Positions 34,132-42,846 of a stretch of 42,846 nt of DNA are shown here, in pieces. The stretch comes from an uncultured Methylococcaceae bacterium (GTDB lineage: Bacteria; Pseudomonadota; Gammaproteobacteria; Methylococcales; Methylomonadaceae): the NCBI GenBank assembly GCA_903945605.1, contig CAJAWH010000006.1, positions 1 through 42,846 on the forward strand, in the 5' to 3' direction. Below the pieces are notes generated by a model. That model made no database searches and was not told the origin of the DNA. It saw only the letters and a program-made list of their open reading frames with translations. The translations under genes and the position numbers were made by a program. The stretch's first letter is position 1. The number at the start of each line of letters is the position of its first letter.

Positions 34132-35361
34132 TTAGTGTGCCACTTCCACTTTAGAACCTTTGCTTTGGCCTATGTCAGCCAGCAATGCATCAAACCAAGG
34201 CAGATCAACATCGAACGGCTTGCCGCCTTTAATACGAGGGAACTCAATGGCACGCAATACGCCACCTTGGTCTTCATCATGACCAATAACACCCGCTTCG
34301 CGGCGGAATGCACATTCAACCGCCAAATCGGCACATGACTTGATCAGGCGTATGTCAGCGGCATTAGCGGCGGCGGCACGGGCAAAGTAACCGGATTTTT
34401 GGATCAAGGTTTTTTCTGCACCTAACATGTCAGCAAATTGCTCGCCAAACCATTTGCCGGGATTGACCGCATCCAGCTTGACGTGACCGAACGCATCGCG
34501 CGGCACTTCTTGGCCTTTGGCTTGCATTTCAGCCACAATGGACTCAACGCCCGCACCTTCAGACACAAAAATGTTGACGCAATCGACCGTGTCCATCACT
34601 TCGCGCAAACGCGCCGCTTCGGCGGCAATATCAATATTCATTTCTGGCAGGAACACTGCGTGTACTTCAAAAGCTTTGCGGTTCAAGCCCAATTCAGGCA
34701 ACCATTCGGAACGGTCCAGCAGCTTGCGGTATTCAACGGCAGTGGCGGCGGTCAGCCAACCACAGCTACGCCCCATCACTTCATGGACAATCAACATGCG
34801 TGGATTGGCATTGTTTTCGGCAACCACGTTGGCAAAATAACGGGCGCCTTGCTCAGCGGCAGTCCATGCTCCTAATGATTGTTTGATAGGGAACACGTCG
34901 TTGTCAACGGTTTTGGGCAAACCAATAACGGTCAGCGGGTAATTGTTACGCGCCAAAAATGCCGCCAAATCGGCTGCGGCGGTGTTGGTGTCGTCGCCGC
35001 CAATGGTGTGCAAAATATCCACACCATCTTTAATCAGTTGGTCAGCCGCCACTTTTTGTGGGTCTTGGCCTTCTTGCACCAAACCGCGTTTGATGCAATC
35101 GGCGACGTTGGTCAGCTTAACCCGGCTATTGCCTATTAAGGAGCCACCAAAATGCTGCAACAAACCCGCTTTTTCACGCACTGTTGCAGTAACAGGATAA
35201 GAATCGCCCAATAACAAACCTTTGTAACCACTACGGTAACAAATAATTTCAATGCTCGGGTCAATTTCGTTATAACGTTCGATCAGGCTGCCAATCGCGG
35301 AGTTAAGGCATGGTGCCAAGCCGCCTGCGGTAAGAATCGCAATCTTTTTGGGTTTGTTCAT
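34132..35361 (-). CDS. pfp: Pyrophosphate-dependent 6-phosphofructokinase
   Basis: A 409-residue glycolytic enzyme that interconverts fructose 6-phosphate and fructose 1,6-bisphosphate using pyrophosphate. GGDDTN (121-126) is the key: Asp in place of the Gly of ATP-dependent enzymes (GGDGS/T) marks the PPi class. PKTVDND (149-155) holds the catalytic Asp and VMGRSCGWL the sugar-phosphate site. Type I methanotrophs characteristically use this reversible enzyme in the ribulose monophosphate pathway, one of the main clues to the host. No clear ribosome binding site is seen before the ATG. It is a single-gene unit with its own terminator. Confidence 0.94.
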   Translation of the reverse strand: MNKPKKIAILTAGGLAPCLNSAIGSLIERYNEIDPSIEIICYRSGYKGLLLGDSYPVTATVREKAGLLQHFGGSLIGNSRVKLTNVADCIKRGLVQEGQDPQKVAADQLIKDGVDILHTIGGDDTNTAAADLAAFLARNNYPLTVIGLPKTVDNDVFPIKQSLGAWTAAEQGARYFANVVAENNANPRMLIVHEVMGRSCGWLTAATAVEYRKLLDRSEWLPELGLNRKAFEVHAVFLPEMNIDIAAEAARLREVMDTVDCVNIFVSEGAGVESIVAEMQAKGQEVPRDAFGHVKLDAVNPGKWFGEQFADMLGAEKTLIQKSGYFARAAAANAADIRLIKSCADLAVECAFRREAGVIGHDEDQGGVLRAIEFPRIKGGKPFDVDLPWFDALLADIGQSKGSKVEVAH

Positions 35362-35438
35362 AAGAGTTTGGTAGGAGGTTAATAGTTAAATAGGTTTGCT
35401 GAATGCTGTTTATAGCGATGTGCAACCGCCAATCTGGC

Positions 35439-35467
35439 ATTATCTAAGCCAGCTGGCAAAGCCGCAA
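35439..35467 (-). promoter_or_regulatory. Possible pfp promoter
   Basis: On the minus strand TTGCGG (35462-35467) and GATAAT (35439-35444) are 17 bp apart, about 78 bp upstream of the pfp ATG. The rest of 35362-35680 shows no gene or clear structure. Confidence 0.4.
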
Positions 35468-35680
35468 CCAGTAAAATTTTATCATACTGGTTAGCTGGTT
35501 GGGGATTTAAACGGCACGGTGCGAACATCTTCTTCACTGTGGTGGTGACTGGGTAGCGCCCAAAAGGCATAACAGGAATTGAGCGTTATTGCCACTTCGT
35601 GCGCTGGCATTTACCCCCATCATGAAGCCAAGCAATTGGAAAGTGCGCCGGCACAACGCCTGTCTAGGCATAGCCTGTGT

Positions 35681-35709
35681 TTGTTGCCGTTAAAATAACG
35701 GGCTACAAT
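35681..35709 (+). promoter_or_regulatory. Promoter upstream of VapB-like remnant
   Basis: TTGTTG (35681-35686) and TACAAT (35704-35709) are 17 bp apart. It precedes the short VapB-like frame and the secreted-protein gene coupled to it. Confidence 0.5.
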
Positions 35710-35751
35710 GCACATTACCCGTATCATTTGATGATAACTTAGGAGGTGGAC

Positions 35752-35922
35752 ATGAAAGCCACGATAGTATTGGATGATGAGTTGCTGGCGAAAGCACTGG
35801 CACTGACTCATTTACAGAAAAAATGCAGCTCAATAAATGTGTTTGGTCATTTGTGCTTGTCAGCATCCTTACATAACACCATAACAATAAAAACATTCAA
35901 CACCTTGAAGGAAACAGCATGA
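35752..35922 (+). pseudogene. Truncated VapB-type antitoxin remnant
   Basis: An ATG at 35752 with a near-ideal ribosome binding site (AGGAGGTGGAC) opens a 56-residue frame starting MKATIVLDDELLAKALALT. This is the N-terminal ribbon-helix segment of VapB antitoxins. After about residue 19 the similarity is lost, and the remainder (HLQKKCSSINVFGHLCLS) is not VapB-like. No PIN-domain toxin follows. The stop codon overlaps the ATG of the next gene, so this frame may now serve as a translated leader for it. Another possibility is a real, short, coincidental peptide, which I consider less likely. Confidence 0.55.
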
Positions 35923-36311
35923 AACACTTAGTTTTTTTAATCGTTTTGCTGGTAAGCACCAGCGCTTTTGCCAAAGACACCAAAGAAGATGCCAAAAATG
36001 AATGGCATAACACCACACTGTCTGATGACACTATTGCAAAAATTCAGGCGGCAAAACTGGATTATAAAAAATGCGTGATCGATGAAATGCAAAAAGGCGG
36101 TTACCTGAAAATGGATACCCGCAATGCCACCGATGCGATTATGAAGCAATGCGAGACGGTATTGGGCAAAATGCGCGAGGTTTATTTGGCGGAGAAAATC
36201 CCCGAGGTGGTGGCAGACCGCCATTTGAAACAAATGCGTATGGAAACCACCCGTAAAGTGTTGCAAAACCTGATGTTTGCCGAAGCTGCGCGTAAAGCGG
36301 GCCAACCTTAA
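35919..36311 (+). CDS. Small secreted protein of unknown function
   Basis: A 130-residue protein with a clear signal peptide (MKHLVFLIVLLVSTSAFA, cut after AFA). The mature part is helical and charged with two Cys (KKCVIDEM and KQCETVL) that could form a disulfide in the periplasm. AAGGAAA precedes the ATG. I do not recognise a named family. It lies 25 bp upstream of the DUF2760 gene and may be in the same operon. Confidence 0.75.
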   Translation: MKHLVFLIVLLVSTSAFAKDTKEDAKNEWHNTTLSDDTIAKIQAAKLDYKKCVIDEMQKGGYLKMDTRNATDAIMKQCETVLGKMREVYLAEKIPEVVADRHLKQMRMETTRKVLQNLMFAEAARKAGQP

Positions 36312-36335
36312 CTTGACACAGGACGCAATGCCATC

Positions 36336-36995
36336 ATGAACACTGTATATTCCATTGACTTATCCATTGTGCCGACCACTTTCGATTTATGGCATGTGTG
36401 CCTTGCCGGGGCAGTGGCGGTGCTGGCAATCCTGCTGATTGTGCTGTTGATCAGCATGGTGTTACTGTTGTCGCGCCGCAGCCAGGCCGCGTTTTCTGCC
36501 GCTGCCAACCCCGCCAGTGCCGCCCCTGAACCGGTGGTGAAGGTGGTTGAGAAATTCGTGGAAGTTGAAAAAATTGTCCACGCGCCAGCACCAGAACCGA
36601 TTATCTTAAAAGAAGCCAGCGCCGATGCCGCCCTGCAATTATTGGGGCTGCTACAAAAAGAGGCGCGTTTTATCGACTTTATTAAAGAAGATATTAGCCA
36701 GTTCAGTGATGCCGATGTCGGCATGGTGGCGCGTGTTGTCCACGAAGGTTGCCATAAAGCCATTTTGGGGCATTTTACCTTGGCGCCGGTGAAGACCGAA
36801 ACGGAAGGCCAATCCGTCACAGTGCCCGCTGGTTTTGATGCTTCGCAGGTGCGCCTGACCGGCAATATCGTGGGTGGTGCGCCGTTTACCGGCAAGCTGA
36901 TACATAAAGGTTGGCAAGTGACGGATACACGCCTGCCCAAACTGACCCAAGGCTACAATGCGGCGGTTATTGCCCCGGCTGAGATTGAGTTATGA
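36336..36995 (+). CDS. DUF2760 membrane-anchored protein
   Basis: A 219-residue protein. One membrane helix (AVAVLAILLIVLLISMVLLL, about 26-45) is followed by an Ala/Pro-rich linker and VEKFVEVEKIVHAP, then the conserved DUF2760 domain from about 93 (ADAALQLLGLLQKEARFIDF, EDISQFSDADVGMVARVVHEGC). The family almost always precedes Hsp70-family genes. The stop overlaps the Hsp70 ATG (ATGA), so the products are made together and probably interact. The function is unknown; a membrane anchor for the chaperone is an inference. Confidence 0.85.
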   Translation: MNTVYSIDLSIVPTTFDLWHVCLAGAVAVLAILLIVLLISMVLLLSRRSQAAFSAAANPASAAPEPVVKVVEKFVEVEKIVHAPAPEPIILKEASADAALQLLGLLQKEARFIDFIKEDISQFSDADVGMVARVVHEGCHKAILGHFTLAPVKTETEGQSVTVPAGFDASQVRLTGNIVGGAPFTGKLIHKGWQVTDTRLPKLTQGYNAAVIAPAEIEL

Positions 36996-39067
36996 GTTTA
37001 TTTGACCATTTAAAAAAAATTCAGGACACCAAGCCTGAAGCCAATACGACAGAGCCACGCCCTATCCCAGAAACGCCCGCCCCAGCCGCTTCGTTTGCGG
37101 ATGCCCCGCAACCGGTAATGGCTGAGGTGCAGGCAACTGATATATCTGCCGCCCCTGTGCCGTCCGTGACACCCGTGGTTGCACCCATAACGCCTATCTC
37201 CGGCAATCCTGAAGCACAGTTTGGCGGCAAACGTTTCTCAGTCGGCATTGACTTGGGTACTACGCATTGCGTGTTGTCTTATGCCAATATTGATAATATC
37301 GACCCGCTGGATTTTAGCCAACAAGTGATGGGTATTCCGCAATTGACTTCGCCCGGCATGGTCGAAGACAAGTTGCAATTGCCGTCGTTTTTGTACCAAG
37401 CCCATGCGGCAGAATTGGCAGAGGGTTCGACCGCTTTGCCGTGGACGGGCAAAGCGGAATTTTTGGTGGGTGAGATTGCCCGCAACTTGGGCGGCAAAAC
37501 ACCTATCCGGCTAGTGTCCAGTGCCAAAAGCTGGCTGTGCCATACCGGTGTTGATTGCAAAGCCGCTATTTTACCTGCTGAAGCCCCTGATGAAGTCACC
37601 AAGATTTCCCCCTTCCAAGCATCGGTAGCCTATTTGCAGCACCTCAGCGATGCCTGGCATAACCTGCATCCTAACGCACCGCTTGCCGAGCAGGATTTGG
37701 TGATCACTGTACCGGCCTCGTTTGACCCGGCCGCCCGTGAACTGACCGTGGAGGCCGCCCGTGCGGTCGGTTTGCAACAGGCCATTTTGCTGGAAGAGCC
37801 GCAAGCTGCGTTGTACAGCTGGATTGAAAAAAACCGCGAATGGCGCAAACAAGCCCGCTGCGGTGACATTATTTTAGTGGTGGACGTGGGCGGTGGCACA
37901 ACCGACTTGTCTTTGATTGCCGTCACCGAACAACAAGGCAATTTGGAACTGACCCGTGTCGCGGTGGGTGACCATATTTTGCTGGGCGGTGACAATATGG
38001 ACTTGGCGTTGGCCTATACCGTCAAAGCCAAGTTGGAACAAGACGGCAAACGGCTGGAGCCTTGGCAAATACAGGCGCTCACGCACAGTTGCCGTGATGC
38101 CAAAGAGAAAATTTTCACCGTTGCCGATGCCGACAACATCCCTATTGTGGTCGCCAATCGCGGTTCATCGCTGATGGGCGGCACTTTACGCACGGAATTG
38201 ACCCGCGACGAAGTCAACCGAGTGCTGGTGGAGGGCTTTTTGCCGGTGGTGGCAGTCAGTGACAAACCGATCAGCCGTACCCGCGCGGGTCTTAGGGCAA
38301 CCGGTTTGCCCTATGCCCAAGATGCCGCCATAACCCGCCATTTGGCGGCGTTTTTGTCGAAACAGCAACATGCCACAGCGGATTTATCCGGTGTAAACCT
38401 GCCCGGACACGCAAGCTTTTTGCATCCCACAGCAGTGTTGTTTAATGGCGGCGTGTTAAAAGCCCAAGCCTTGGCGGAACGCTTGATGCAGGTGTTGAAC
38501 ACTTGGCTGGCCAACGAACAGGCCCCGGCTGCGCGTTTGCTGGAAGGTGCCGATTTGGATTTGGCGGTGGCCCGTGGCGCCGCCTATTATGGCTTTGTTC
38601 GTAGCGGCAAAGGTGTGCGTATCCGTGGCGGCACAGCGGCCTCTTATTATGTCGGCATTGAAAGTGCCATGCCAGCCGTCCCCGGCTTAGCACCGGAAAT
38701 AGAAGCGTTGTGCATTGCCCCGTTTGGCATGGAAGAAGGCACCGAAAAGACCTTGCCGGACGACGAGTTTGGTCTGGTGGTGGGTGAGCCGGTGCGCTTC
38801 CGTTTTTTTGCTTCCAACACCCGCCGCGAAGATACGGTAGGGACGCGTTTGGATTATTGGCATGAGGATGAGTTGGCAGAGCTGGCAGAAATTGAAATCA
38901 CCCTGCCGGAAGAAGGCCGCAAACCCGGCGAGGTGATTCCGGTGCATTTATGTTCCGCTGTCACTGAAGTGGGTACATTGGAATTGCAAGCCGTGTCACA
39001 AAAAGACGGCGGACGCTGGAAAATAGAATTTGATGTCCGTGCCGGTGAAAATGCTGACTATGCGTGA
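36992..39067 (+). CDS. Hsp70 family protein (DnaK-like, non-canonical)
   Basis: A 691-residue protein. Residues 10-75 are a Pro/Ala-rich, probably disordered extension. The actin-like ATPase follows: VGIDLGTTHCVLSY (84-97, phosphate loop 1), VITVPASFDPAARELTVEAA and VVDVGGGTTDLSLIAV (phosphate 2), and FNGGVLKA near 488. The C-terminal part is short and beta-rich and does not look like a DnaK substrate lid. It pairs with the DUF2760 gene by a 4-base overlap. In other gammaproteobacteria a second Hsp70 with DUF3731 usually follows, but here the next gene is a sugar transporter. No J-domain protein or GrpE gene is nearby. Confidence 0.88.
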   Translation: MSLFDHLKKIQDTKPEANTTEPRPIPETPAPAASFADAPQPVMAEVQATDISAAPVPSVTPVVAPITPISGNPEAQFGGKRFSVGIDLGTTHCVLSYANIDNIDPLDFSQQVMGIPQLTSPGMVEDKLQLPSFLYQAHAAELAEGSTALPWTGKAEFLVGEIARNLGGKTPIRLVSSAKSWLCHTGVDCKAAILPAEAPDEVTKISPFQASVAYLQHLSDAWHNLHPNAPLAEQDLVITVPASFDPAARELTVEAARAVGLQQAILLEEPQAALYSWIEKNREWRKQARCGDIILVVDVGGGTTDLSLIAVTEQQGNLELTRVAVGDHILLGGDNMDLALAYTVKAKLEQDGKRLEPWQIQALTHSCRDAKEKIFTVADADNIPIVVANRGSSLMGGTLRTELTRDEVNRVLVEGFLPVVAVSDKPISRTRAGLRATGLPYAQDAAITRHLAAFLSKQQHATADLSGVNLPGHASFLHPTAVLFNGGVLKAQALAERLMQVLNTWLANEQAPAARLLEGADLDLAVARGAAYYGFVRSGKGVRIRGGTAASYYVGIESAMPAVPGLAPEIEALCIAPFGMEEGTEKTLPDDEFGLVVGEPVRFRFFASNTRREDTVGTRLDYWHEDELAELAEIEITLPEEGRKPGEVIPVHLCSAVTEVGTLELQAVSQKDGGRWKIEFDVRAGENADYA

Positions 39068-39091
39068 TTGGACAATAGTAAGCGATAGGCT

Positions 39092-40330
39092 ATGACCGAC
39101 GCTGCCACTAAAAATCCACTGGGCGCACTTAGCATCCTGACTTCCCTGTTTTTTATATGGGGTTTTCTCACGTGCCTGAATGATATCCTTATCCCGCATT
39201 TAAAAGCGGTGTTCACATTGGATTACGCGCAAGTGATGTTGGTGCAATTTTGTTTTTTTGCCGCTTATTTTTTGTTGTCCGCACCTAGCGGCAAGTTGGT
39301 GGAAAAAATAGGCTACCAATACGGCATTGTCATTGGCTTGGCTGTTGCCGGTAGCGGCTGCCTGTTGTTTTACCCCGCCGCTGCCTTAAGGCAATACCCA
39401 CTGTTTTTAGGGGCTTTTTTTGTACTGGCTTCGGGCATTACTTTGTTGCAAGTGGCTGCCAACCCTTACGTCACCCTGCTGGGCAACGCAGCAACCGCTT
39501 CCAGCCGCCTGACCCTCACCCAAGCCTTCAACTCCCTAGGGACAACCTTGGCCCCTTATTTTGGTGCAGCCTTTATTTTGGGCACTACGGTTAAAACGGC
39601 GGATGAATTGCAGCGCTTGGATGCCGTGCAATTGGCGGCTTACCAAAGCGCCGAAGCGGCAGCGGTGCAGACCCCTTACTTACTACTGGCAGCGGCGTTG
39701 TTTGGCCTGGCGTTTATTTTTATGGTGTTGCGTCTGCCGGTTATCCAAAAACCGGCTGATTCCCCACGCGGCGTAAAAATTTGGCAGCATCGGCATTTGC
39801 TGTTGGGTGCACTGGGCATTTTTTTATATGTCGGGGCGGAAGTGTCCATCGGTAGTTTTTTGGTCAGTTTTTTGACCGAAACGGGCGGACTGGCACAACA
39901 GCAAGCCGCCCAAATGGTCTCGCTTTATTGGGGCGGTGCCATGCTGGGGCGGTTTGTGGGTGGCGTCGCCTTGCAAAAATTTAAGCCCGGCAAGGTACTG
40001 GCGATTAATGCGCTGATCGCCGCCACACTGCTGTTGCTGACCCTATTGGGCAATGGCAGCTGGGTGGTATGGACTATTTTGGCGGTTGGCTTATGCAACT
40101 CCATTATGTTTCCCAGCATTTTCTCGCTGGCCTTGGTCGGTTTGGGCGAACATACCGGACAAGGCTCGGGTATTTTATGCATGGCTATCGTGGGTGGTGC
40201 CATTGTGCCGCTGCTGCAAGGTGGCTTGGCTGATGCGGTGGGTATCCAAACCGCGTTTGTGTTGCCGCTGTTGTGTTATGTGTACATTGCTTATTATGGC
40301 TGGAAGGGCGCGGTGGTATCGCTTAAATAA
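39092..40330 (+). CDS. FucP/GluP-type sugar transporter (MFS)
   Basis: A 412-residue membrane protein with about 12 hydrophobic helices. [19 protein letters not shown] (20-38) is the signature of the fucose/glucose-galactose:H+ symporter branch of the major facilitator family. [19 protein letters not shown] and [20 protein letters not shown] are also family segments. It probably imports a hexose with protons. It begins 24 bp after the Hsp70 gene; a functional link is not obvious. Confidence 0.88.
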   Translation: MTDAATKNPLGALSILTSLFFIWGFLTCLNDILIPHLKAVFTLDYAQVMLVQFCFFAAYFLLSAPSGKLVEKIGYQYGIVIGLAVAGSGCLLFYPAAALRQYPLFLGAFFVLASGITLLQVAANPYVTLLGNAATASSRLTLTQAFNSLGTTLAPYFGAAFILGTTVKTADELQRLDAVQLAAYQSAEAAAVQTPYLLLAAALFGLAFIFMVLRLPVIQKPADSPRGVKIWQHRHLLLGALGIFLYVGAEVSIGSFLVSFLTETGGLAQQQAAQMVSLYWGGAMLGRFVGGVALQKFKPGKVLAINALIAATLLLLTLLGNGSWVVWTILAVGLCNSIMFPSIFSLALVGLGEHTGQGSGILCMAIVGGAIVPLLQGGLADAVGIQTAFVLPLLCYVYIAYYGWKGAVVSLK

Positions 40331-40350
40331 CACACCAAACTAAGCTGGCT

Positions 40351-40378
40351 TTGTGTTAAATAGACTGTTAATTATAAT
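40351..40378 (+). promoter_or_regulatory. Promoter of the 738-codon membrane protein gene
   Basis: TTGTGT (40351-40356), a 16-bp spacer and a perfect TATAAT (40373-40378), about 100 bp before the ATG at 40481. The long leader has no recognisable riboswitch. Confidence 0.55.
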
Positions 40379-40480
40379 CTATTGACATCGCTTAAACATA
40401 AAGGCCGCAGCTCGGGGTCTTCTCCAAGTTTGGGGTAATTTTGCCAGTGTTTCCTGGTTTCCTTGGTTAATATTAAAATC

Positions 40481-42679
40481 ATGTTAAATTCCAACCGCTT
40501 ATTTGGTTCGACACGGGGTGTCACCGTAGCAATCATATTAGCCATGCTGATGGCGGCAGGCATTGTTTTCACCGCACAGCTGTTTTTTAAAGACTTTTTT
40601 TTTATCGATGATGCCCAAATCGCGTTCTTGCCTTTTTTTAAGGAAATCGGGCGCATCATTCTGAGCGGTCATTGGCCAATATTGACCACCCATACTTTTT
40701 TGGGTGGCAACTTGTTGGTTGACATGGTTTTTTCTCCTTTTTCGCCGCAATCCGTGGTCACTGGCCTGCTGGCGACACAAGTCGAGTCTTTCCGGTTTGC
40801 CGCCAATTTTTTGGCGTGGCTTAACATCACCTTGGTGATAGCAGGTGCTTATTGGTTGGGCAGGACATTAACGATAAGACCCAGTTATGCCATGCTGCTG
40901 GGTTTTCTGGCAGCCACCAATCCGGTTTTCCTGTTTGTTTTTTCTGCTTCATGGTGGAACTTCGCGTCCGCGTTTGCTTGGTTCACCGTCAGTATGGCGG
41001 CGTTCATGCAGTTTCGGCTTACACCAACGGCTGGCTATTTTGTCACCGCTGTCGTGTCATCCTGCTTTTTGTTTGCTTCTGCGGGCACACACATGCAGAT
41101 AGCTTATTTAGTGGGCTTTGGTGTTGTCCTGTGTATCGACTACGTTGAGCATAAAAAGTTTCAGCGGATGTTTACTAGCTTGCTGATTGGTGTTTGCGCG
41201 GTGTCAATAGCCGCTATCCCGATCATGGCGGAATACGCGGTGAACGCCAGCCTGGTCGAACGGCTCAGCGACTTCAATAATGTTGGCAACTTTTTGGTAC
41301 CGTCATGGGGCAGCATTGTTAATGCCTTCAATCCTTTTTATGGGGCGTACATCCATTGGTTTGGGGGCTATAGATTTATCTCGTTATCTTTAGGCTATGT
41401 TGGCATCATTGCGGTTATTATTTTTTTTACCGACAAGAAACCTACTGAGTACCCTAAAAATTATAAGATAATCGGTGTGTTGATTTTATTATTGTTGGTG
41501 CTGGTCTTTTCATCCAGCCAATTCGGCCCGACCCGATACCCGTTCCGGTTTTTGCCTGCCTGGGCTTTGATGGTGACTGCGCTCATGGTTTATCATATTG
41601 AAAAGTCAATATTTATATTATCATCTAAAAAATTATATTATTTTATTGGCTTTATCGCCTTCGCCACCCTGATCCAATTGTTCTCCGCTGATAATGCCGT
41701 GTTCACGTTAAAAAACATAATTTTTTGCGTGGTTTTTATTTTGTTGTCAGCGGGCCTGGTTGTCTGTTTCTTTAAATTAAACGGGCGGCAAAAAAATAAC
41801 ATTAGCGTGCTTGGCTGTGTGTCTGTGCTTGCTTGGGTAGGGATGCTGGCGCAAAACCACTCGTTAGGCAAAGTCTATTTGGCTCACCACAAACATTTGA
41901 CCGAGCAGGTCACCGGATTGGATGGACAGGACGGCCACTATGCTTTGGTGCTGTCACCTGACCACGTACACCCCCATATTGATTTTTCAGATTTAGGTTC
42001 GGCGATGTTTTTGCTATATGGGCAGCAAACCATAAAAACCATCAATGGCTATAGCCCAGTGTTTCATAGGGGTGTCCGTCAATTGTTGCCGTTCCCGACA
42101 CCGCACAGCCTTTTCAGCCAAGATGCCACCTTAAGGAGCATTTGCCAGCCTTCCGGCCTAAAAAGTGATGTCTTTCTTTATCAGTTATTGGACATAGGGC
42201 GTATTTTTGCTTGGCAAAACCATATAACACCAGAAATTGCCGTGCTATTGGCCCAAGCTGGGCTAAAAATAACGCCCTATCCCGTTCCCGGCAAGGTCTT
42301 GATCACGCCAATCAACCCACACCCCGTTGAGGGGTCGCTGACCTACCAATCGGCACCGGGCACGGTTAGGCATGATACCGAAGATGGCATGATGCATGAG
42401 TGGTTTAATGTGGACAAGGTGGACACGGAACGGACGTTGGTTTTTTCGCGGGTATACTGGCGTGGTTATCATGCCGTGATCGATGGTCAAGAATATGCGG
42501 TGAGCGCTTATAAGGATGCCTTGGTCAAAGTGACTTTGCCTGCGGGTGTGCAAGGCCGATTGCATTTGTACTATGAACCTGTTTCTTGGCAATACACAAA
42601 GTGGTCTTTGTTGTTTGGGGTAATCTTGGCAGGCGGCATAGCTGCTCATTTGGCCCGTCAAAAAAAGACACGGAAGTGA
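40481..42679 (+). CDS. Large multi-spanning membrane protein (YfhO/glycosyltransferase C-like)
   Basis: About 732 residues from ATG 40481; an upstream in-frame TTG (40463) is less likely. Some 12-13 membrane helices fill residues 15-450 (AIILAMLMAAGIVFTAQLF; AMLLGFLAATNPVFLFVFSA; IIGVLILLLLVLVFSSS). After the first helix, FFFIDDAQIAFLPFF has the acidic DD pair seen in lipid-linked-sugar glycosyltransferases. The last 230 residues are outside the membrane and beta-rich (WRGYHAVIDGQEYAVSAY), with one final helix. The layout is that of YfhO-like proteins, which transfer sugars onto surface polymers. The following gene is a family 2 glycosyltransferase. The assignment is by topology only. Confidence 0.65.
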   Translation: MLNSNRLFGSTRGVTVAIILAMLMAAGIVFTAQLFFKDFFFIDDAQIAFLPFFKEIGRIILSGHWPILTTHTFLGGNLLVDMVFSPFSPQSVVTGLLATQVESFRFAANFLAWLNITLVIAGAYWLGRTLTIRPSYAMLLGFLAATNPVFLFVFSASWWNFASAFAWFTVSMAAFMQFRLTPTAGYFVTAVVSSCFLFASAGTHMQIAYLVGFGVVLCIDYVEHKKFQRMFTSLLIGVCAVSIAAIPIMAEYAVNASLVERLSDFNNVGNFLVPSWGSIVNAFNPFYGAYIHWFGGYRFISLSLGYVGIIAVIIFFTDKKPTEYPKNYKIIGVLILLLLVLVFSSSQFGPTRYPFRFLPAWALMVTALMVYHIEKSIFILSSKKLYYFIGFIAFATLIQLFSADNAVFTLKNIIFCVVFILLSAGLVVCFFKLNGRQKNNISVLGCVSVLAWVGMLAQNHSLGKVYLAHHKHLTEQVTGLDGQDGHYALVLSPDHVHPHIDFSDLGSAMFLLYGQQTIKTINGYSPVFHRGVRQLLPFPTPHSLFSQDATLRSICQPSGLKSDVFLYQLLDIGRIFAWQNHITPEIAVLLAQAGLKITPYPVPGKVLITPINPHPVEGSLTYQSAPGTVRHDTEDGMMHEWFNVDKVDTERTLVFSRVYWRGYHAVIDGQEYAVSAYKDALVKVTLPAGVQGRLHLYYEPVSWQYTKWSLLFGVILAGGIAAHLARQKKTRK

Positions 42680-42696
42680 TCGCACAACCCGTACAC

Positions 42697-42846
42697 ATGA
42701 ACCTCATTTCAATCATCATCCCTGCCTATAATGCCCAATCGACCCTCAATGATTGCCTAGGTTCTGTGTTGCGGCAGATGAAACCGCACCACGAACTTAT
42801 TGTTGTCAATGACGGTTCAACCGACGATACCGCTTGGCTATTGGAC
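42697..42846 (+). CDS. Family 2 glycosyltransferase, N-terminal part
   Basis: The frame starts MNLISIIIPAYNAQSTLNDC and reaches VVNDGSTDDTAWLLD at the right edge, the nucleotide-sugar-binding start of GT-A fold family 2 enzymes (DGSTDDT holds a UDP-binding Asp). An in-frame GTG at 42676 overlapping the previous stop codon is an alternative start; neither has a good ribosome binding site. The acceptor cannot be told. It probably continues the surface-glycan locus begun by the preceding gene. Confidence 0.88.
   Translation, partial: MNLISIIIPAYNAQSTLNDCLGSVLRQMKPHHELIVVNDGSTDDTAWLLD

Noticed and set aside
34438-34875. 145-codon + strand frame opposite pfp
   Set aside because: Shadow of pfp; no family features.
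35379-35570. 63-codon minus-strand frame upstream of pfp
   Set aside because: No ribosome binding site or family resemblance, and it would occupy the probable pfp promoter.

Overview
The window looks like chromosome of a gammaproteobacterium, most likely a type I methanotroph (Methylococcales). This is an inference from a pyrophosphate-dependent phosphofructokinase, the dprA-smg-topA / def-fmt-rsmB arrangement, an ntrY-ntrX pair, a hom-thrC pair and a DUF2760-Hsp70 pair. No methane oxidation gene is present, so the placement is tentative. No tRNA, rRNA, CRISPR array or complete insertion sequence was recognised.

Layout. 1-8.4 kb: partial nadK, a TIGR02647-type small protein, a nucleotidyltransferase-fold protein, a PepSY membrane protein, a secreted amidohydrolase, then thrC and hom (threonine branch), a DUF1289 protein and an AIM24 family protein. 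8.4-12.9 kb: comEC (DNA uptake), divergent from a DUF2062 membrane protein, then dbpA (RNA helicase for 23S rRNA).

12.9-20.7 kb is the accessory part. It holds a type II restriction-modification cassette (D12-class adenine methyltransferase facing an XRE controller protein and an HNH nuclease), a short decayed piece of a second dbpA-like gene, and a visibly AT-rich two-gene operon. That operon pairs a 652-residue helical/HEAT-like protein with a PD-(D/E)XK-like nuclease-fold protein whose frame is broken once and interrupted by one in-frame TGA. An Old Yellow Enzyme family reductase and a MntA-HepT toxin-antitoxin pair follow. The two-gene operon is the best candidate here for an undescribed, defence-like system, although this copy appears damaged.

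20.8-31.9 kb returns to housekeeping: topA, smg and dprA on the minus strand, and def, fmt, rsmB, a DUF4390 protein, ntrY and ntrX on the plus strand. dprA is unusual because its conserved N-terminus extends upstream of every ATG, GTG or TTG codon. ntrX has a degenerate ATPase core.

32-36 kb: a FAD/NAD(P)-binding protein, then a 787-bp gene-free region carrying two 94% identical 126-bp direct repeats, each with a perfect DnaA box (TTATCCACA) and several near-matches beside AT-rich DNA. This could be a replication origin or DnaA-titration site. It is followed by pfp and a remnant VapB antitoxin ORF. 35.9-42.8 kb: a small secreted protein, the DUF2760-Hsp70 pair, a FucP-type sugar transporter, a large multi-spanning membrane protein and the start of a family 2 glycosyltransferase, which suggests a cell-surface glycan locus begins at the right edge.
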